This document shows positions 18,740-27,671 of a DNA stretch of 64,000 nucleotides, piece by piece. The notes beneath the pieces are model-generated. The model was given only the letters and a program-made list of their open reading frames with translations, was not told the origin of the DNA and searched no databases. The translations under genes and the position numbers were made by a program. The stretch comes from Calothrix brevissima NIES-22 (GTDB lineage: Bacteria; Cyanobacteriota; Cyanobacteriia; Cyanobacteriales; Nostocaceae), in contig NZ_AP018207.1 in the NCBI RefSeq assembly GCF_002367995.1, positions 3,409,083 to 3,473,082 on the forward strand, in the 5' to 3' direction. How positions within the stretch are numbered: position 1 is the first letter of the stretch; each line of letters opens with the position of its first letter.

Positions 18740-21313
18740 ATGCTGCATCCCATGCCGATCAGAAGAACCAGAAGATTACGGTTGCTGAAAGTAATCAAAA
18801 ATTTCGTAATTTTACTATTAGTCTTGGTACTATTATTACTAGGATTTATTACTTATAATGTGCGTCAATCCTTTCCTGTAGAAAATGGCGCGATCGCACT
18901 TACGGGACTAAAAGCAGAGGTAACTGTCCAGCGCGATCGCTGGGGTGTTCCCCACATTTACGCAGCCAATTCTCACGATCTATTTATGGCGCAAGGATAC
19001 ATCCACGCCCAAGACCGGTTTTGGCAAATGGACTTTTGGCGACACATCGGTTCTGGGCGGCTTTCAGAAATGTTTGGTTCTTCCCAAATCGCCACAGATA
19101 AGTATTTACGGACAATGGGTTGGGGGAGGATAGCGCAGCAAGAAATCACACAAGTAAATGCAGAGATGAAGGGATATCTGCAAGCTTACGCAGACGGGGT
19201 TAACGCTTATCTAGCAGAGCATCAAGGCAGCAAACTCAGTCTCGAATATGCAGTGTTGAAATTCCTGAATCCTGGGTATAAACCAGAACCTTGGCAAATG
19301 CTCCATTCTCTCACTTGGGGTAAAGTCATGGCTTACGACTTGGGGAGAAATTTTGAGCGGGAAATCGAACGGACTATTTTGCTAAAAACCTTAAATTTGG
19401 CGCAGGTAGAAGAACTTTTCCCGCCATACCCCAAAGATTTACCTGTGATTTTACCTGAACAGGAGAAACGGAACACAGGAGAGGAGAACAATTTTGACGA
19501 TACAGAATTGATAGCCTCAAGTATTGCACAAGTAACAGCCGCAATTACCCCAGCTTTGCAATCCTTGACTCAGCCAATGTTAGCTGTAGAAGAATTAATC
19601 GGTTCGCGGGGAATTGGCATAGGTTCAAATAATTGGGTAATCTCAGGGAAACTGACAGCTACAGGTAAGCCCATTTTAGCCAATGACCCACACCTAGCAG
19701 TGCAAATGCCTTCGATTTGGTATGAGGTGGGGTTACATTGTACAACCAAGACTGCGGAATGTCCTTATAACGTCACCGGCTTTTCTTTTGCGGGGATGCT
19801 AGGAGTAATTATCGGTCATAGCGATCGCATTGCTTGGGGTGTCACCAATGTTGAACCAGATGTGATGGATTTATACATTGAGAAAATCAACCCCAAAAAC
19901 CCCAACCAATATGAGGTAAATGGTAAATGGGTAGATATGCAACTAATAAAACAGACAATTCAAGTTGCAGGAAGTCAGCCAATCGTGCAAACAGTACGCT
20001 ACACCAGACATGGCCCCCTTCTCTCGGATGTTTCACCCCAGTTACAGCAGTTCCCAGGAAATCAGGGAATAGAAATCCCGCAACAATATGCTGTAGCTTT
20101 GCGCTGGACAGCTTTAGAACCATCAACCTTAGGATATGCCATTCCCTTGCTCAATCGCGCCCAAAATTGGCAAGATTTCCGCGCAGCAGCGAAAAACTAT
20201 GATGTACCTGCCCAGAATCTAGTTTATGCTGATATTGATGGCAATATCGGCTATCAAATGCCGGGTAAATTCCCCATCCGCGCCAAGGGTAATGGACGTT
20301 ATCCCGTTCCTGGGTGGACAGATGAATATGAATGGCTAGGCTATATTGATTTTGAGCAGTTACCTAAAAGTTTTAACCCGCCTCAAGGTTATATTGCTAG
20401 TGCTAACAATTTAGTCCAAACTAAATATCCTTATTTAATTACTACCGACTGGGTTTATGGCTATCGCGCACAGCGAATTGTCGAAATGATTACCCAGGCG
20501 ACTCAACCTTTATCGCTGTTAGATGTAGAGTTGATTCAGGGCGATAACCGCAATTTAAACGCCCAAAATTTAGTCCCCTTACTGAAAAATATTTCTCTAA
20601 ATCAACCAAATTTAGAAACTGCTAGACAATTACTCGTTAATTGGGATCTGCAATTAGAAATGTCATCCCCTGCGGCTGCGTTGTTTGAGGTATTCTGGAA
20701 ACATTTACTAGCAGATACCTTTCACGATCAGTTACCGCCAGAGTATTTTCCCGATGGAGGCGATCGCTGGTATGAAGTCATCAAAAATATGATTAAACAG
20801 CCAAATAGTAGCTGGTGGGACAATCACAACACCTCACAAGTAGAAAATCGCGACAACATTCTGCAACAAGCGTTTACCGCAGCTGTATATGAATTGGAAC
20901 AAATTCAAGGTAAAGATCCCAAGTCTTGGAACTGGGGGAATTTACATCGTATTACATTTCGTAACGCGACCTTAGGTAAATCTGGAGTTGCAGCGATAGA
21001 AGCTGTATTTAATCGTGGTGCTTTCGCTACTGGAGGAAATGGAGAAACAGTAAATGCTAATCGTTGGAAAGCTAACAAATCTTTTGAAGTGACAGATATT
21101 CCTTCCCTGCGGATGATTGTCGATTTCAAAAATCTTGATAATTCCCTAGCTATTCATGCTCCCGGACAATCAGGTCATGCCTTCCATAAACATTATATGG
21201 ATATGGTTGATCCTTGGCGCAAGATTGAATATCATCCGATGCTTTGGGAACAGGAGAATGTGAATGCGAATACTGCTGCAAAGCTCAAATTAATTCCCAA
21301 ATTTGCCAATTGA
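18740..21313 (+). CDS. Penicillin acylase-family Ntn hydrolase (AHL-acylase-like)
   Basis: An 857-residue precursor of typical length for the penicillin amidase family. A basic N-terminus and a hydrophobic helix (about residues 17-40, rich in Leu/Val) serve as signal or anchor. An alpha-chain region follows. The autocleavage site is IGIG|S296-N-N-W, where Ser296 becomes the N-terminal nucleophile of the beta chain. The Ntn-hydrolase neighbourhood is visible (ANDPHLAVQMPSIWYEVGL). The family hydrolyses amide bonds of beta-lactams, N-acyl-homoserine lactones or other acylated amides. Anabaena PCC 7120 has a related acylase, AiiC, with quorum-quenching activity, so AHL degradation is plausible but unproven here. 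The ATG at 18740 has a weak ribosome site; the ATG at 18752 is an alternative. A repeat element follows the stop directly. Confidence 0.88.
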   Translation: MLHPMPIRRTRRLRLLKVIKNFVILLLVLVLLLLGFITYNVRQSFPVENGAIALTGLKAEVTVQRDRWGVPHIYAANSHDLFMAQGYIHAQDRFWQMDFWRHIGSGRLSEMFGSSQIATDKYLRTMGWGRIAQQEITQVNAEMKGYLQAYADGVNAYLAEHQGSKLSLEYAVLKFLNPGYKPEPWQMLHSLTWGKVMAYDLGRNFEREIERTILLKTLNLAQVEELFPPYPKDLPVILPEQEKRNTGEENNFDDTELIASSIAQVTAAITPALQSLTQPMLAVEELIGSRGIGIGSNNWVISGKLTATGKPILANDPHLAVQMPSIWYEVGLHCTTKTAECPYNVTGFSFAGMLGVIIGHSDRIAWGVTNVEPDVMDLYIEKINPKNPNQYEVNGKWVDMQLIKQTIQVAGSQPIVQTVRYTRHGPLLSDVSPQLQQFPGNQGIEIPQQYAVALRWTALEPSTLGYAIPLLNRAQNWQDFRAAAKNYDVPAQNLVYADIDGNIGYQMPGKFPIRAKGNGRYPVPGWTDEYEWLGYIDFEQLPKSFNPPQGYIASANNLVQTKYPYLITTDWVYGYRAQRIVEMITQATQPLSLLDVELIQGDNRNLNAQNLVPLLKNISLNQPNLETARQLLVNWDLQLEMSSPAAALFEVFWKHLLADTFHDQLPPEYFPDGGDRWYEVIKNMIKQPNSSWWDNHNTSQVENRDNILQQAFTAAVYELEQIQGKDPKSWNWGNLHRITFRNATLGKSGVAAIEAVFNRGAFATGGNGETVNANRWKANKSFEVTDIPSLRMIVDFKNLDNSLAIHAPGQSGHAFHKHYMDMVDPWRKIEYHPMLWEQENVNANTAAKLKLIPKFAN

Positions 21314-21411
21314 TACCAATTTAAATCATATTTGTGGCACATCAATATATTCTAGAGGACATGGCAATGCCATGACCCTAGGATCTGTGGCATTCTTTTT
21401 TCAAATTAGTA
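21314..21411 (-). repeat. 98-bp dispersed element, copy 1
   Basis: Ends TACCAATTTAAA and TTTCAAATTAGTA form imperfect inverted termini. The core has the palindrome ATGGCAATGCCAT and a CTAGAGGACATGG segment. Related copies lie at 55211-55312, 57330-57427 and 58159-58235. The element has no coding capacity and sits one base after the acylase stop codon. Confidence 0.8.
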
Positions 21412-21555
21412 TGAGAAATCAGGAAAAATTATGTAAATTTATCAACCAATAAATTAGTATAACTTAATACTTTTGATAGCAAGTATCGAGTATAAATTGT
21501 CATAACCAATCATAACTCTGAATTAAGCAAAAAATACTTGGAGAACATAAATAAT

Positions 21556-21996
21556 ATGCAAGTGATTAAAAGAATTACTATGATTTCCTCAACTGTCGCG
21601 ATCGCTTTTGTATTTGCTGGTTGTGGAGAGTCGAAAGTTGCTCAATGTAACAAAATTACTAAAGTTGCCAATCAGGCTGTAACATTAGGTCAAGACTTAG
21701 GTAAAAATACCAACCAGCAAAAAGGTTCTAAAGTATTAACAGAAGTAGCAGCGAAAATAGATACAATTTCCACAGAAATGAAAGGTTTGGAAATCAAAGA
21801 TGAAAAATTACAAGGTTTTCAAAGCAGATTTCTCAGTTTGTATGGAAATACTAGCAAGAGTTTCAAAGATGCAGCATCAGCGATAGATAAGAAAAATTTA
21901 AAAGGTACAAATGCCGCTTTGTTAAATTTGAAAAATAATAGTAGTGAAGAAACTAAATTAGTTAATGAAATTAATACTTACTGTTCTGGAAAATAA
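21556..21996 (+). CDS. Small putative lipoprotein of unknown function
   Basis: A 146-residue exported protein. A signal peptide (VIKRITMISSTVAIAF) ends in the lipobox VFAGC, so the mature N-terminus would be an acylated Cys at about residue 21. The mature part is hydrophilic and predicted helical, with two further Cys residues (one soon after the lipobox, one near the end, TYCSGK), which could form a disulfide. I start at the ATG at 21556 because TTGGAGAAC just upstream is a good ribosome site; the earlier in-frame TTG at 21538 overlaps that site. I recognise no named family. A strong terminator follows. Confidence 0.75.
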   Translation: MQVIKRITMISSTVAIAFVFAGCGESKVAQCNKITKVANQAVTLGQDLGKNTNQQKGSKVLTEVAAKIDTISTEMKGLEIKDEKLQGFQSRFLSLYGNTSKSFKDAASAIDKKNLKGTNAALLNLKNNSSEETKLVNEINTYCSGK

Positions 21997-22004
21997 TTGA
22001 TATC

Positions 22005-22044
22005 TTCCCCGGAATTTGCCGTGCAATTATTCGGGGAATTTTCT
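22005..22044 (+). terminator. Rho-independent terminator after the lipoprotein gene
   Basis: Inverted repeat TTCCCCG (22005) with CGGGGAA (22032-22038) and a 20-base loop, followed by TTTTCT, nine bases after the stop codon. Confidence 0.75.
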
Positions 22045-22083
22045 ATAAATAGGTTGGTGTAATTAATTATAACTGGCAAGGGC

Positions 22084-22114
22084 AGCTATTCTGCTTTTAA
22101 GTTGCACAATCTAT
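22084..22114 (-). repeat. 31-bp box, right copy of an inverted pair
   Basis: Reads AGCTATTCTGCTTTTAAG... on the plus strand, the reverse complement of 5171-5201 with one mismatch. Thirteen bases later a short GTCAACY heptamer array begins. Confidence 0.85.
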
Positions 22115-22127
22115 CATGACTGCTGTT

Positions 22128-22166
22128 GATAGTCAACCGTCAACTGTCAACCGTCAACAGTTAACA
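22128..22166. repeat. Short STRR heptamer array
   Basis: Five to six GTCAACC/GTCAACT/GTCAACA units ending GTTAACAACC. The unit orientation is the same as in the array at 4985-5162, while the adjacent 31-bp box is inverted. Confidence 0.85.
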
Positions 22167-22551
22167 ACCCTTGTTAATAGTTATACAATTTAGACACGCA
22201 TTAGCTGATAATTTTCATACTTGCGTAGTAAATTATTCATAACAATATTTTTATGTAATTAGTTGCTTATTTATGATAGTGAGAGCAAATTGCAGCTATG
22301 ACTGATACTGGTGAGTTAAATATTTGCTCAATGCTATAGTAATTTTTTATATTGAGAAATTTGGAAATTTTTAGGTATATATTGCCTTAAGCTTTAAAAT
22401 AACACTGTTTTATCCACAAAGATTTAGAGCATCAGCAGATTAAATATGCTAATCAACAATGTTGTTTAGCTACATTTTCCTGCGTCTGAAATTTGGGGAT
22501 AATTTTGATTGTGTCTGTATTTAGAGCATATCTGAGGTGTAATTATCAATC
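22167..22551. other. AT-rich upstream region of the nucleoside hydrolase-RTX gene
   Basis: No gene seen. A TGAGGTG ribosome-site-like stretch lies about 13 bases before the ATG at 22552. Confidence 0.5.
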
Positions 22552-24168
22552 ATGGCAAATAATCACATTTCCCATCAATCTACTCCATTGATTATTGATG
22601 ATGATGGTAGCCAAGATGGGATGACTGCTTTAGCATTTATGCTAGAGAATCCCAAGTTTGATATTAAAGCTATTACAATCGCTCAAGGAATTGCCCAACC
22701 AGAGATTTTTGTCAACAATCTCGCCAAAATGCTCACCAGACTTGGGAATACAGATATTCCTGTGGGGATTGGTAGATCGACACCTTTAGAAGGTAATAAT
22801 GCATTTCCCGATTTTATCCGTGATGGTTCAAATACATTTTGGGCACCGTTTGTTACCTTACCAGATGAAGCTGCACCGATTCAAAAGCAAGATGCAGTTG
22901 ATTTGATAATTGAAACGCTCAAAAACTCGCCAGAACCAGTTGCCATTTTAGCAACTGGCTCACTTACCAATATTGCCGAAGCCCTGCGGCGCGATCCCTC
23001 AATTATTGACAAGATTAAGGTTGTAGAAATTCTCGGTGGAGCAGTCTTCGTACCCGGGAATCTTCCCGTTCTACCATTTCCACCCTTTTCTACTAACAAG
23101 GTGGCTGAATTTAATATTTGGGTTGATCCGGTTGCGGCACAAGAAGTTTTTGCAGCGGAAAAAAAAGGGTTAAAAATCCAATTAACTCCCTTAGATGCTA
23201 CAGGTAAGATTGAATTCAATCGTGACGATTATGAAGCATGGTTGTTAACTGGTACAGCTGAAAGCAAGATTGCTGCTGAGTTCTTAGACTTTGCCTTAAC
23301 TGTAATTCAAAGCGGTAACGATCCCAACCCGGTATGGGATTTGGTAGCAGCAATTAATCTCAGCGAAGCAAATTTTTCCCCGGAAACCCCACTACATATT
23401 GAAGTAGATACAAAATCAGATCCAGGTGCTACCCAAGGACAAACTAAAGCGATGGCGGGTTTGTCTCCTAATGCTTTGGTTGCGTTAGATCCATCATTCG
23501 ATAATCTCCCTTTTAGTACCAGCAGTTTATTTAAATACATCGATGCTCTTAATACCCTACCCAAAAATAGAGTTAAATCTGGAACATCAGGAAGTGACAC
23601 CTTAGTAGGTAAGAAAAAAGATGAACTCATTAGTGGTTTGAATGGAAATGATACTATCTACGGCAATGGTGGTAACGATATCCTCTTGGCTGGGGGTGGT
23701 AAGGATACGATTGTGGGTGGTTTTGGTAATGATTTTATTGATGGAGGTAGTGGCAGCGATCGCATCTATGGTAACGGTGGTAAAGATACTCTCATCGGTG
23801 GAACTGGTGATGACTCAATTTTTGGCGGTGCCCAAGCTGATATAATTCTCGGTGGTACTGGCAACGATCGCATCTATGGTAATGGTGGCAAAGATATCAT
23901 CAATAGCGGTACCGGCTTTGATACTATTTGGTTAGGTAGAGGTGCAGCAACAGTTGTACTCGCTCAAGATAATGGTTATGACAGTATCAAGAATTTTCAC
24001 TTGGGTGCGACAAAGTTTCAAGTTAGCAACCTCAGCAATCTTAGCTTTACAGATAGTTCTGATGGGGTGAAGATTTTGCAAAATCAAGAACTCATTGCTG
24101 TTGTTTCTGGGGAATCTGCTCACAACTTCAGTACAAATATTAGTCGCATTTTTGTGGTGTCTAACTAA
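22552..24168 (+). CDS. Nucleoside hydrolase fused to RTX calcium-binding repeats
   Basis: A 538-residue two-part protein. Residues about 10-325 match the inosine-uridine nucleoside hydrolase family: an N-terminal metal loop IIDDDGSQDG, a middle segment ATGSLTNIAEAL followed by LGGAV, and the substrate/metal loop AEFNIWVDPVAA. Residues about 345-455 are glycine/aspartate-rich RTX nonapeptides (GNGGNDILLAGG type), and the C-terminal 80 residues look like a type I secretion signal region. No Sec signal is present, which fits export by a type I (ABC-MFP-TolC) machine. Oddities: the last Asp of the canonical DxDxxxDD loop is Gly, and the usual catalytic His-Asp near the C-terminus reads WD (NPVWDLVAA), so substrate or activity may differ. 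An extracellular purine/pyrimidine nucleoside scavenger is one possibility. Confidence 0.87.
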   Translation: MANNHISHQSTPLIIDDDGSQDGMTALAFMLENPKFDIKAITIAQGIAQPEIFVNNLAKMLTRLGNTDIPVGIGRSTPLEGNNAFPDFIRDGSNTFWAPFVTLPDEAAPIQKQDAVDLIIETLKNSPEPVAILATGSLTNIAEALRRDPSIIDKIKVVEILGGAVFVPGNLPVLPFPPFSTNKVAEFNIWVDPVAAQEVFAAEKKGLKIQLTPLDATGKIEFNRDDYEAWLLTGTAESKIAAEFLDFALTVIQSGNDPNPVWDLVAAINLSEANFSPETPLHIEVDTKSDPGATQGQTKAMAGLSPNALVALDPSFDNLPFSTSSLFKYIDALNTLPKNRVKSGTSGSDTLVGKKKDELISGLNGNDTIYGNGGNDILLAGGGKDTIVGGFGNDFIDGGSGSDRIYGNGGKDTLIGGTGDDSIFGGAQADIILGGTGNDRIYGNGGKDIINSGTGFDTIWLGRGAATVVLAQDNGYDSIKNFHLGATKFQVSNLSNLSFTDSSDGVKILQNQELIAVVSGESAHNFSTNISRIFVVSN

Positions 24169-24486
24169 GTAAACTGTACTCACTATTGTATATTTTGCAC
24201 TCCAGTTGTCAAAAGTCCAAAGTCCAGAGTCAATCAATTTTGGATTTTGGATTTACGATTTTGGATTGACTACACCGATTCCGGGATGCAGCTTGGCGAT
24301 TTTAAATTGACGATTTTGGATTTGTTCCACCCACAAGGAGAGAAGTCAGAGCGCAGGCTTGCGGCGATCTGAACTTCGGAGGCGGGGCATGAACCGAAAT
24401 AATCTAAAATCTAAAATCTAAAATCTAAAATTGGCGCGGTCAAAAGCTTGCTTGGACTTTGGAATTTTTCATACCATATCTGCTTC
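24169..24486. repeat. Intergenic low-complexity repeats
   Basis: Contains GATTTTGGATTT-type repeats and four tandem copies of AATCTAAA (24400-24430). No gene is seen. Confidence 0.7.
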
Positions 24487-24825
24487 CTAATCGCTGGTGC
24501 TAATTTTCAATATAGGTAGCACCTTTTGCTTTAACAATTTAATTAAAGCTGGTTCCATATATTCATATTCATCGGGAATATTTAAACAAATTACTCGCTT
24601 ATCTTTGAGAAAAGGCTGAAAATTTTGGGCTAATTTCTGTTTATGAGACTTTTCCATGACAAAAATTATATCCGCCCATTCAATTGCTTCTGTCGATACT
24701 GGTACTTCTGCATAACGATCTAAACCGGCTGAATCTGTCTCGATACCTGCATATTCCGAAAATACCAATTCTGCTGTCGGACTGCGCAGTCGATTCTGAC
24801 TGCATAAAAATAAAAGTTTTTTCAT
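24487..24825 (-). CDS. Low-molecular-weight protein tyrosine phosphatase-like protein
   Basis: A 112-residue cytoplasmic protein. The N-terminal strand MKKLLFLC leads into the P-loop C8-S-Q-N-R-L-R14-S, which satisfies the CX5R(S/T) signature of low-molecular-weight phosphatases. The segment WADIIFVMEKSHKQ resembles the substrate-proximal helix. The protein is shorter than the usual 150-residue family, and the C-terminal DPY-type general-acid motif is replaced by NIPDEYEYMEP, where Asp may act as the acid. Many bacteria carry such short predicted phosphatases of unknown target. It is a single gene, convergent with the plus-strand gene upstream of it. Confidence 0.8.
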   Translation of the reverse strand: MKKLLFLCSQNRLRSPTAELVFSEYAGIETDSAGLDRYAEVPVSTEAIEWADIIFVMEKSHKQKLAQNFQPFLKDKRVICLNIPDEYEYMEPALIKLLKQKVLPILKISTSD

Positions 24826-25143
24826 AAATTAATATTTCCAATTATTTTAAATTGTAAACATGAGATTTGTGAAAAAAGCGATCGCACTCACTTCTCAAAT
24901 CACATATTAAGTAAATCAATGAAAATCAACATCACTATATTAAGAAATATAAATTTTCTGTAAACCCTGGCCAATGACAAATGACTAATGACTAATGACA
25001 AATGACTAAACCTTATTTGACAAGAAATGACAAACAATTGACAGATGGTAGCAATACACGATACATCATGAGTCAATCGTTCAATTGTTTAAGATGCCGA
25101 ATTTCTTTCATTTTCAGTTTTATCAGCATCAGGAGGGATGACG
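24826..25143. other. Spacer upstream of the bicarbonate transporter operon
   Basis: Holds a TGACAAATGACTAA heptamer-type tandem block (about 24973-25012). It also has a TTGACA hexamer at 25038 that could be a -35 box, but without a convincing -10. Carbon-responsive LysR control (CcmR/CmpR) would be expected from knowledge of the family; I cannot identify an operator. Confidence 0.45.
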
Positions 25144-26112
25144 GTGGATAGTAGTTTAATTATATCTAACATCCTCAATCCGCCTATCCTGTTTTTCTTT
25201 CTGGGAATGGTTGCGGTTTTTGTTAAATCTGATTTAGAAATACCCGCACCTATACCCAAATTATTCTCACTTTATTTGCTGTTTGCGATCGGCTTTAAAG
25301 GCGGAGTAGAATTGATCAAAAGTGGTATTACACAAGAAGTGGTTTTGACGCTTTTCGCCGCAATGATGATGGCTTGTGTTGTGCCGATTTACACATTTTT
25401 TATCCTCAAACTCAAGCTGGATACTTACGATGCTGCGGCGATCGCGGCAACTTATGGTTCTATTAGTGCGGTCACTTTTATCACGGCTAGCGCATTTTTA
25501 ACTGAGCTTGGTATTAGTTTTGATGGCTTCATGGTAGCAGCACTGGCTCTCATGGAATCCCCAGCCATCATAGTTGGTCTGATCCTGGTGAATATATTTG
25601 CAGTAGATGAAAAGCGAGAATTTTCTTGGTCAGAAGTGTTACAAGAAGCATTTCTAAATAGTTCGGTTTTTCTTTTAGTTGGTAGTTTGATAATTGGTGT
25701 GTTAACAGGAGAACATGGTTGGCATGTTTTAGAACCTTTCACTCAAGGTTTATTTTATGGCGTTCTTACCTTCTTTTTATTAGATATGGGATTAGTAGCC
25801 GCCAGAAGAATTAAAGACTTGCAAAAAACCGGACTATTCCTGATTTTATTTGCCATACTAATTCCCATAGTTAATGCCTGTATTGCCTTAACTATATCCA
25901 AATTAATTGGTATGTCTCAGGGAGATGCGTTACTGTTTGCTGTACTATGCGCCAGCGCCTCTTACATCGCTGTTCCTGCGGCTATGCGGATGACTGTTCC
26001 TGAAGCGAATCCTAGTTTGTACGTTTCCACAGCCTTAGCAGTCACATTTCCGTTCAACATTATTATCGGAATTCCGCTCTATCTATACGGAATTAACCTA
26101 CTTTGGAGGTAA
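25144..26112 (+). CDS. sbtA: Sodium-dependent bicarbonate transporter, SbtA family
   Basis: About 322 residues with roughly ten hydrophobic helices arranged as two inverted halves, as known for SbtA (high-affinity Na+/HCO3- symport at the plasma membrane). Visible family signatures: FAIGFKGGVEL in the first half, AATYGSISAVTF and ALMESPAI at the half-way point, and a second-half repeat LCASASYIAVPAAMR. The region between the halves is short, so this is a compact SbtA variant (Synechocystis SbtA is about 374 residues). The ATG at 25138 lies only one base after AGGAGG. The GTG at 25144, seven bases after it, is the better start. The sbtB-like gene follows after four bases and a carbonic anhydrase gene after that, an operon for the CO2-concentrating mechanism. 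Confidence 0.88.
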   Translation: MDSSLIISNILNPPILFFFLGMVAVFVKSDLEIPAPIPKLFSLYLLFAIGFKGGVELIKSGITQEVVLTLFAAMMMACVVPIYTFFILKLKLDTYDAAAIAATYGSISAVTFITASAFLTELGISFDGFMVAALALMESPAIIVGLILVNIFAVDEKREFSWSEVLQEAFLNSSVFLLVGSLIIGVLTGEHGWHVLEPFTQGLFYGVLTFFLLDMGLVAARRIKDLQKTGLFLILFAILIPIVNACIALTISKLIGMSQGDALLFAVLCASASYIAVPAAMRMTVPEANPSLYVSTALAVTFPFNIIIGIPLYLYGINLLWR

Positions 26113-26116
26113 TAAT

Positions 26117-26428
26117 ATGCATTTAGTTAAAAAGATAGAAATTATCGCCAACTCTTTTGAACTGGCTAAAATATTAGATAGTTTAGACAAGTCAGGCGTA
26201 CATGGTCATGCAGTGATTCGCGATGTTGCCGGTAAAGGATTACGCGGCACAACGGAAGATTTAGATATGACCATGCTGGATAATGTCTACATTATCGCCT
26301 TTTGTATGCCAGAACAACTCAAGCCTGTGGTGGAAAATATTCGCCCATTGCTCAACAAATTTGGCGGTACTTGTTACATTTCCGATGTCATGGAAATTCG
26401 TTCCATGAAATGTGTAGCGTCACTCTAA
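26117..26428 (+). CDS. sbtB: PII-like regulatory protein SbtB
   Basis: A 103-residue PII-superfamily protein four bases downstream of sbtA, with its ribosome site (GGAGGT) overlapping the sbtA stop region. The ferredoxin-like fold is suggested by KIEIIANSFELAKIL, SGVHGHAVIRDVAGKG (start of the T-loop) and the final NKFGGTCYISDVMEI strand. SbtB binds adenine nucleotides (cAMP, AMP, ADP, ATP) and gates SbtA. The C-terminus ends SMKCVASL and lacks the redox-active CxxxxC R-loop found in some SbtB proteins, so redox-linked ATPase control is not expected here. Confidence 0.87.
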   Translation: MHLVKKIEIIANSFELAKILDSLDKSGVHGHAVIRDVAGKGLRGTTEDLDMTMLDNVYIIAFCMPEQLKPVVENIRPLLNKFGGTCYISDVMEIRSMKCVASL

Positions 26429-26447
26429 CAGACTAATAACACAATTT

Positions 26448-27149
26448 ATGGAACGTCGTGACTTTTTAAAATGGGGAGCTACAGGGGTATTTAGTTTAAC
26501 GCTGAGTACCAGCGATTTAATTTGGCACTTAAAACAAGCTCAAGCCGCCGAATTACACCCAGAAAGTCCCCAATCTCTGACTCCCGATGCTGCATTGCAA
26601 AAGCTGCTGGAGGGAAATCAGCGATTTGTGCAGCATCAACCCCAATACCCAGATCAATCAGCAGCGCGGTTACAAGAAGTAGCACAAGCGCAACATCCAT
26701 TTGCAACCATCCTCAGCTGTGCAGATTCGCGGGTTGCGCCAGAAATTCTTTTCGATCAGGGTATTGGCGATATCTTTGATGTGCGGATTGCGGGAAATAT
26801 TGCCACACCAGAAGCACGTGGCAGTATTGAATATGGAGTTAGCTTACTAGGCTCGCCCTTACTAATGGTACTAGGCCACGAGCGCTGTGGAGCCGTCACC
26901 GCCGCCGTGGAAAATGAAACCTTACTTGGCGATATTAGTACCTTTGTCAAAGCAATTAAGCCAGCTGTCGCCAAAGCAAAGGATTTACCAGGTGACGCCG
27001 TGGATAACGCTGTAGTGGCGAATGTGCAATATCAAATCGAACGTTTAAAGCGATCGCCTCTTTTAAGCGATCGCCTCAACTCCGGTAAACTCAAAATAGT
27101 CGGCGGTCGTTACGATTTGGATACAGGAAAGGTAACTATCATCACTTAG
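26448..27149 (+). CDS. Exported beta-type carbonic anhydrase (Tat signal)
   Basis: A 233-residue enzyme that interconverts CO2 and bicarbonate. The N-terminus MERRDFLKWG is a twin-arginine signal followed by a hydrophobic stretch and an AQA-type cleavage site (about residue 34), so it should act in the periplasm or lumen. Beta-CA zinc ligands are visible: C91 in SCADSR, H144 and C147 in GHERCG; D93 and R95 form the catalytic dyad. It is third in the operon after sbtA and sbtB (20-base gap), which places it in inorganic carbon uptake. It resembles the cyanobacterial external enzyme EcaB; the name is an inference. Confidence 0.88.
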   Translation: MERRDFLKWGATGVFSLTLSTSDLIWHLKQAQAAELHPESPQSLTPDAALQKLLEGNQRFVQHQPQYPDQSAARLQEVAQAQHPFATILSCADSRVAPEILFDQGIGDIFDVRIAGNIATPEARGSIEYGVSLLGSPLLMVLGHERCGAVTAAVENETLLGDISTFVKAIKPAVAKAKDLPGDAVDNAVVANVQYQIERLKRSPLLSDRLNSGKLKIVGGRYDLDTGKVTIIT

Positions 27150-27200
27150 CAAATTAACTTACTACTTAACCACATCAGTTATTAGGCTTGGTGATTGCTT

Positions 27201-27238
27201 AAATCCCCGACTTTTTCAAAAAGTTGGGGATTTTGCTT
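27201..27238 (+). terminator. Terminator of the sbtA-sbtB-carbonic anhydrase operon
   Basis: Hairpin AAATCCCCGACTTTTT / AAAAAGTTGGGGATTT (one G-T pair) with a very short loop, ending in a T-rich tail. Confidence 0.75.
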
Positions 27239-27671
27239 CTCGTCACCAAAAAACGTGCCAATTATAGATATTTATGATGCAATAGTTGTATGATTTTCTG
27301 ATGCATACGACAAATTAGGTATTGATCAAATGTAAATTTCTCACTCTAGAGGAATCTACTAGAATTGGGTAAAAAATTGCTGACACATCAAACACAATTA
27401 TAGGCTATACCATCTTTACAGCCTATAATAACAACTTGAAAAATTAAAAAAAGAGATGAATTTTGCACCCAAAGATAGAAATACATAAATACTTAAAGCA
27501 ATACAATAATTACTAATTCTTAATTTGTAATTCAAATTTTTAGGAGAAATTACTATGCTTAATTTACACAGAATCAAGGATAATACCTGAAAACTTTGAG
27601 CTAAATCAAAGCCCTAATTAAGAATTACAATTAACTTTCTAAATCAGCAGAACAACTAAAGGGGTATCAGC
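27239..27671. other. Upstream region of crtW
   Basis: 433 AT-rich bases. A possible 11-codon leader reading frame (ATG 27555 to TGA 27590) has a good AGGAGA ribosome site, but nothing else supports translation. No hairpin or repeat stands out. Confidence 0.4.

Noticed and set aside
18634-18858. 74-residue frame after the RHS gene as immunity protein
   Set aside because: It starts with TTG, overlaps the acylase gene by about 120 bases in another frame, has no ribosome site and no family-like pattern.
27555-27590. 11-codon leader peptide before crtW
   Set aside because: It has a good ribosome site, but the length is too short, the coding signal absent and no attenuator structure follows.
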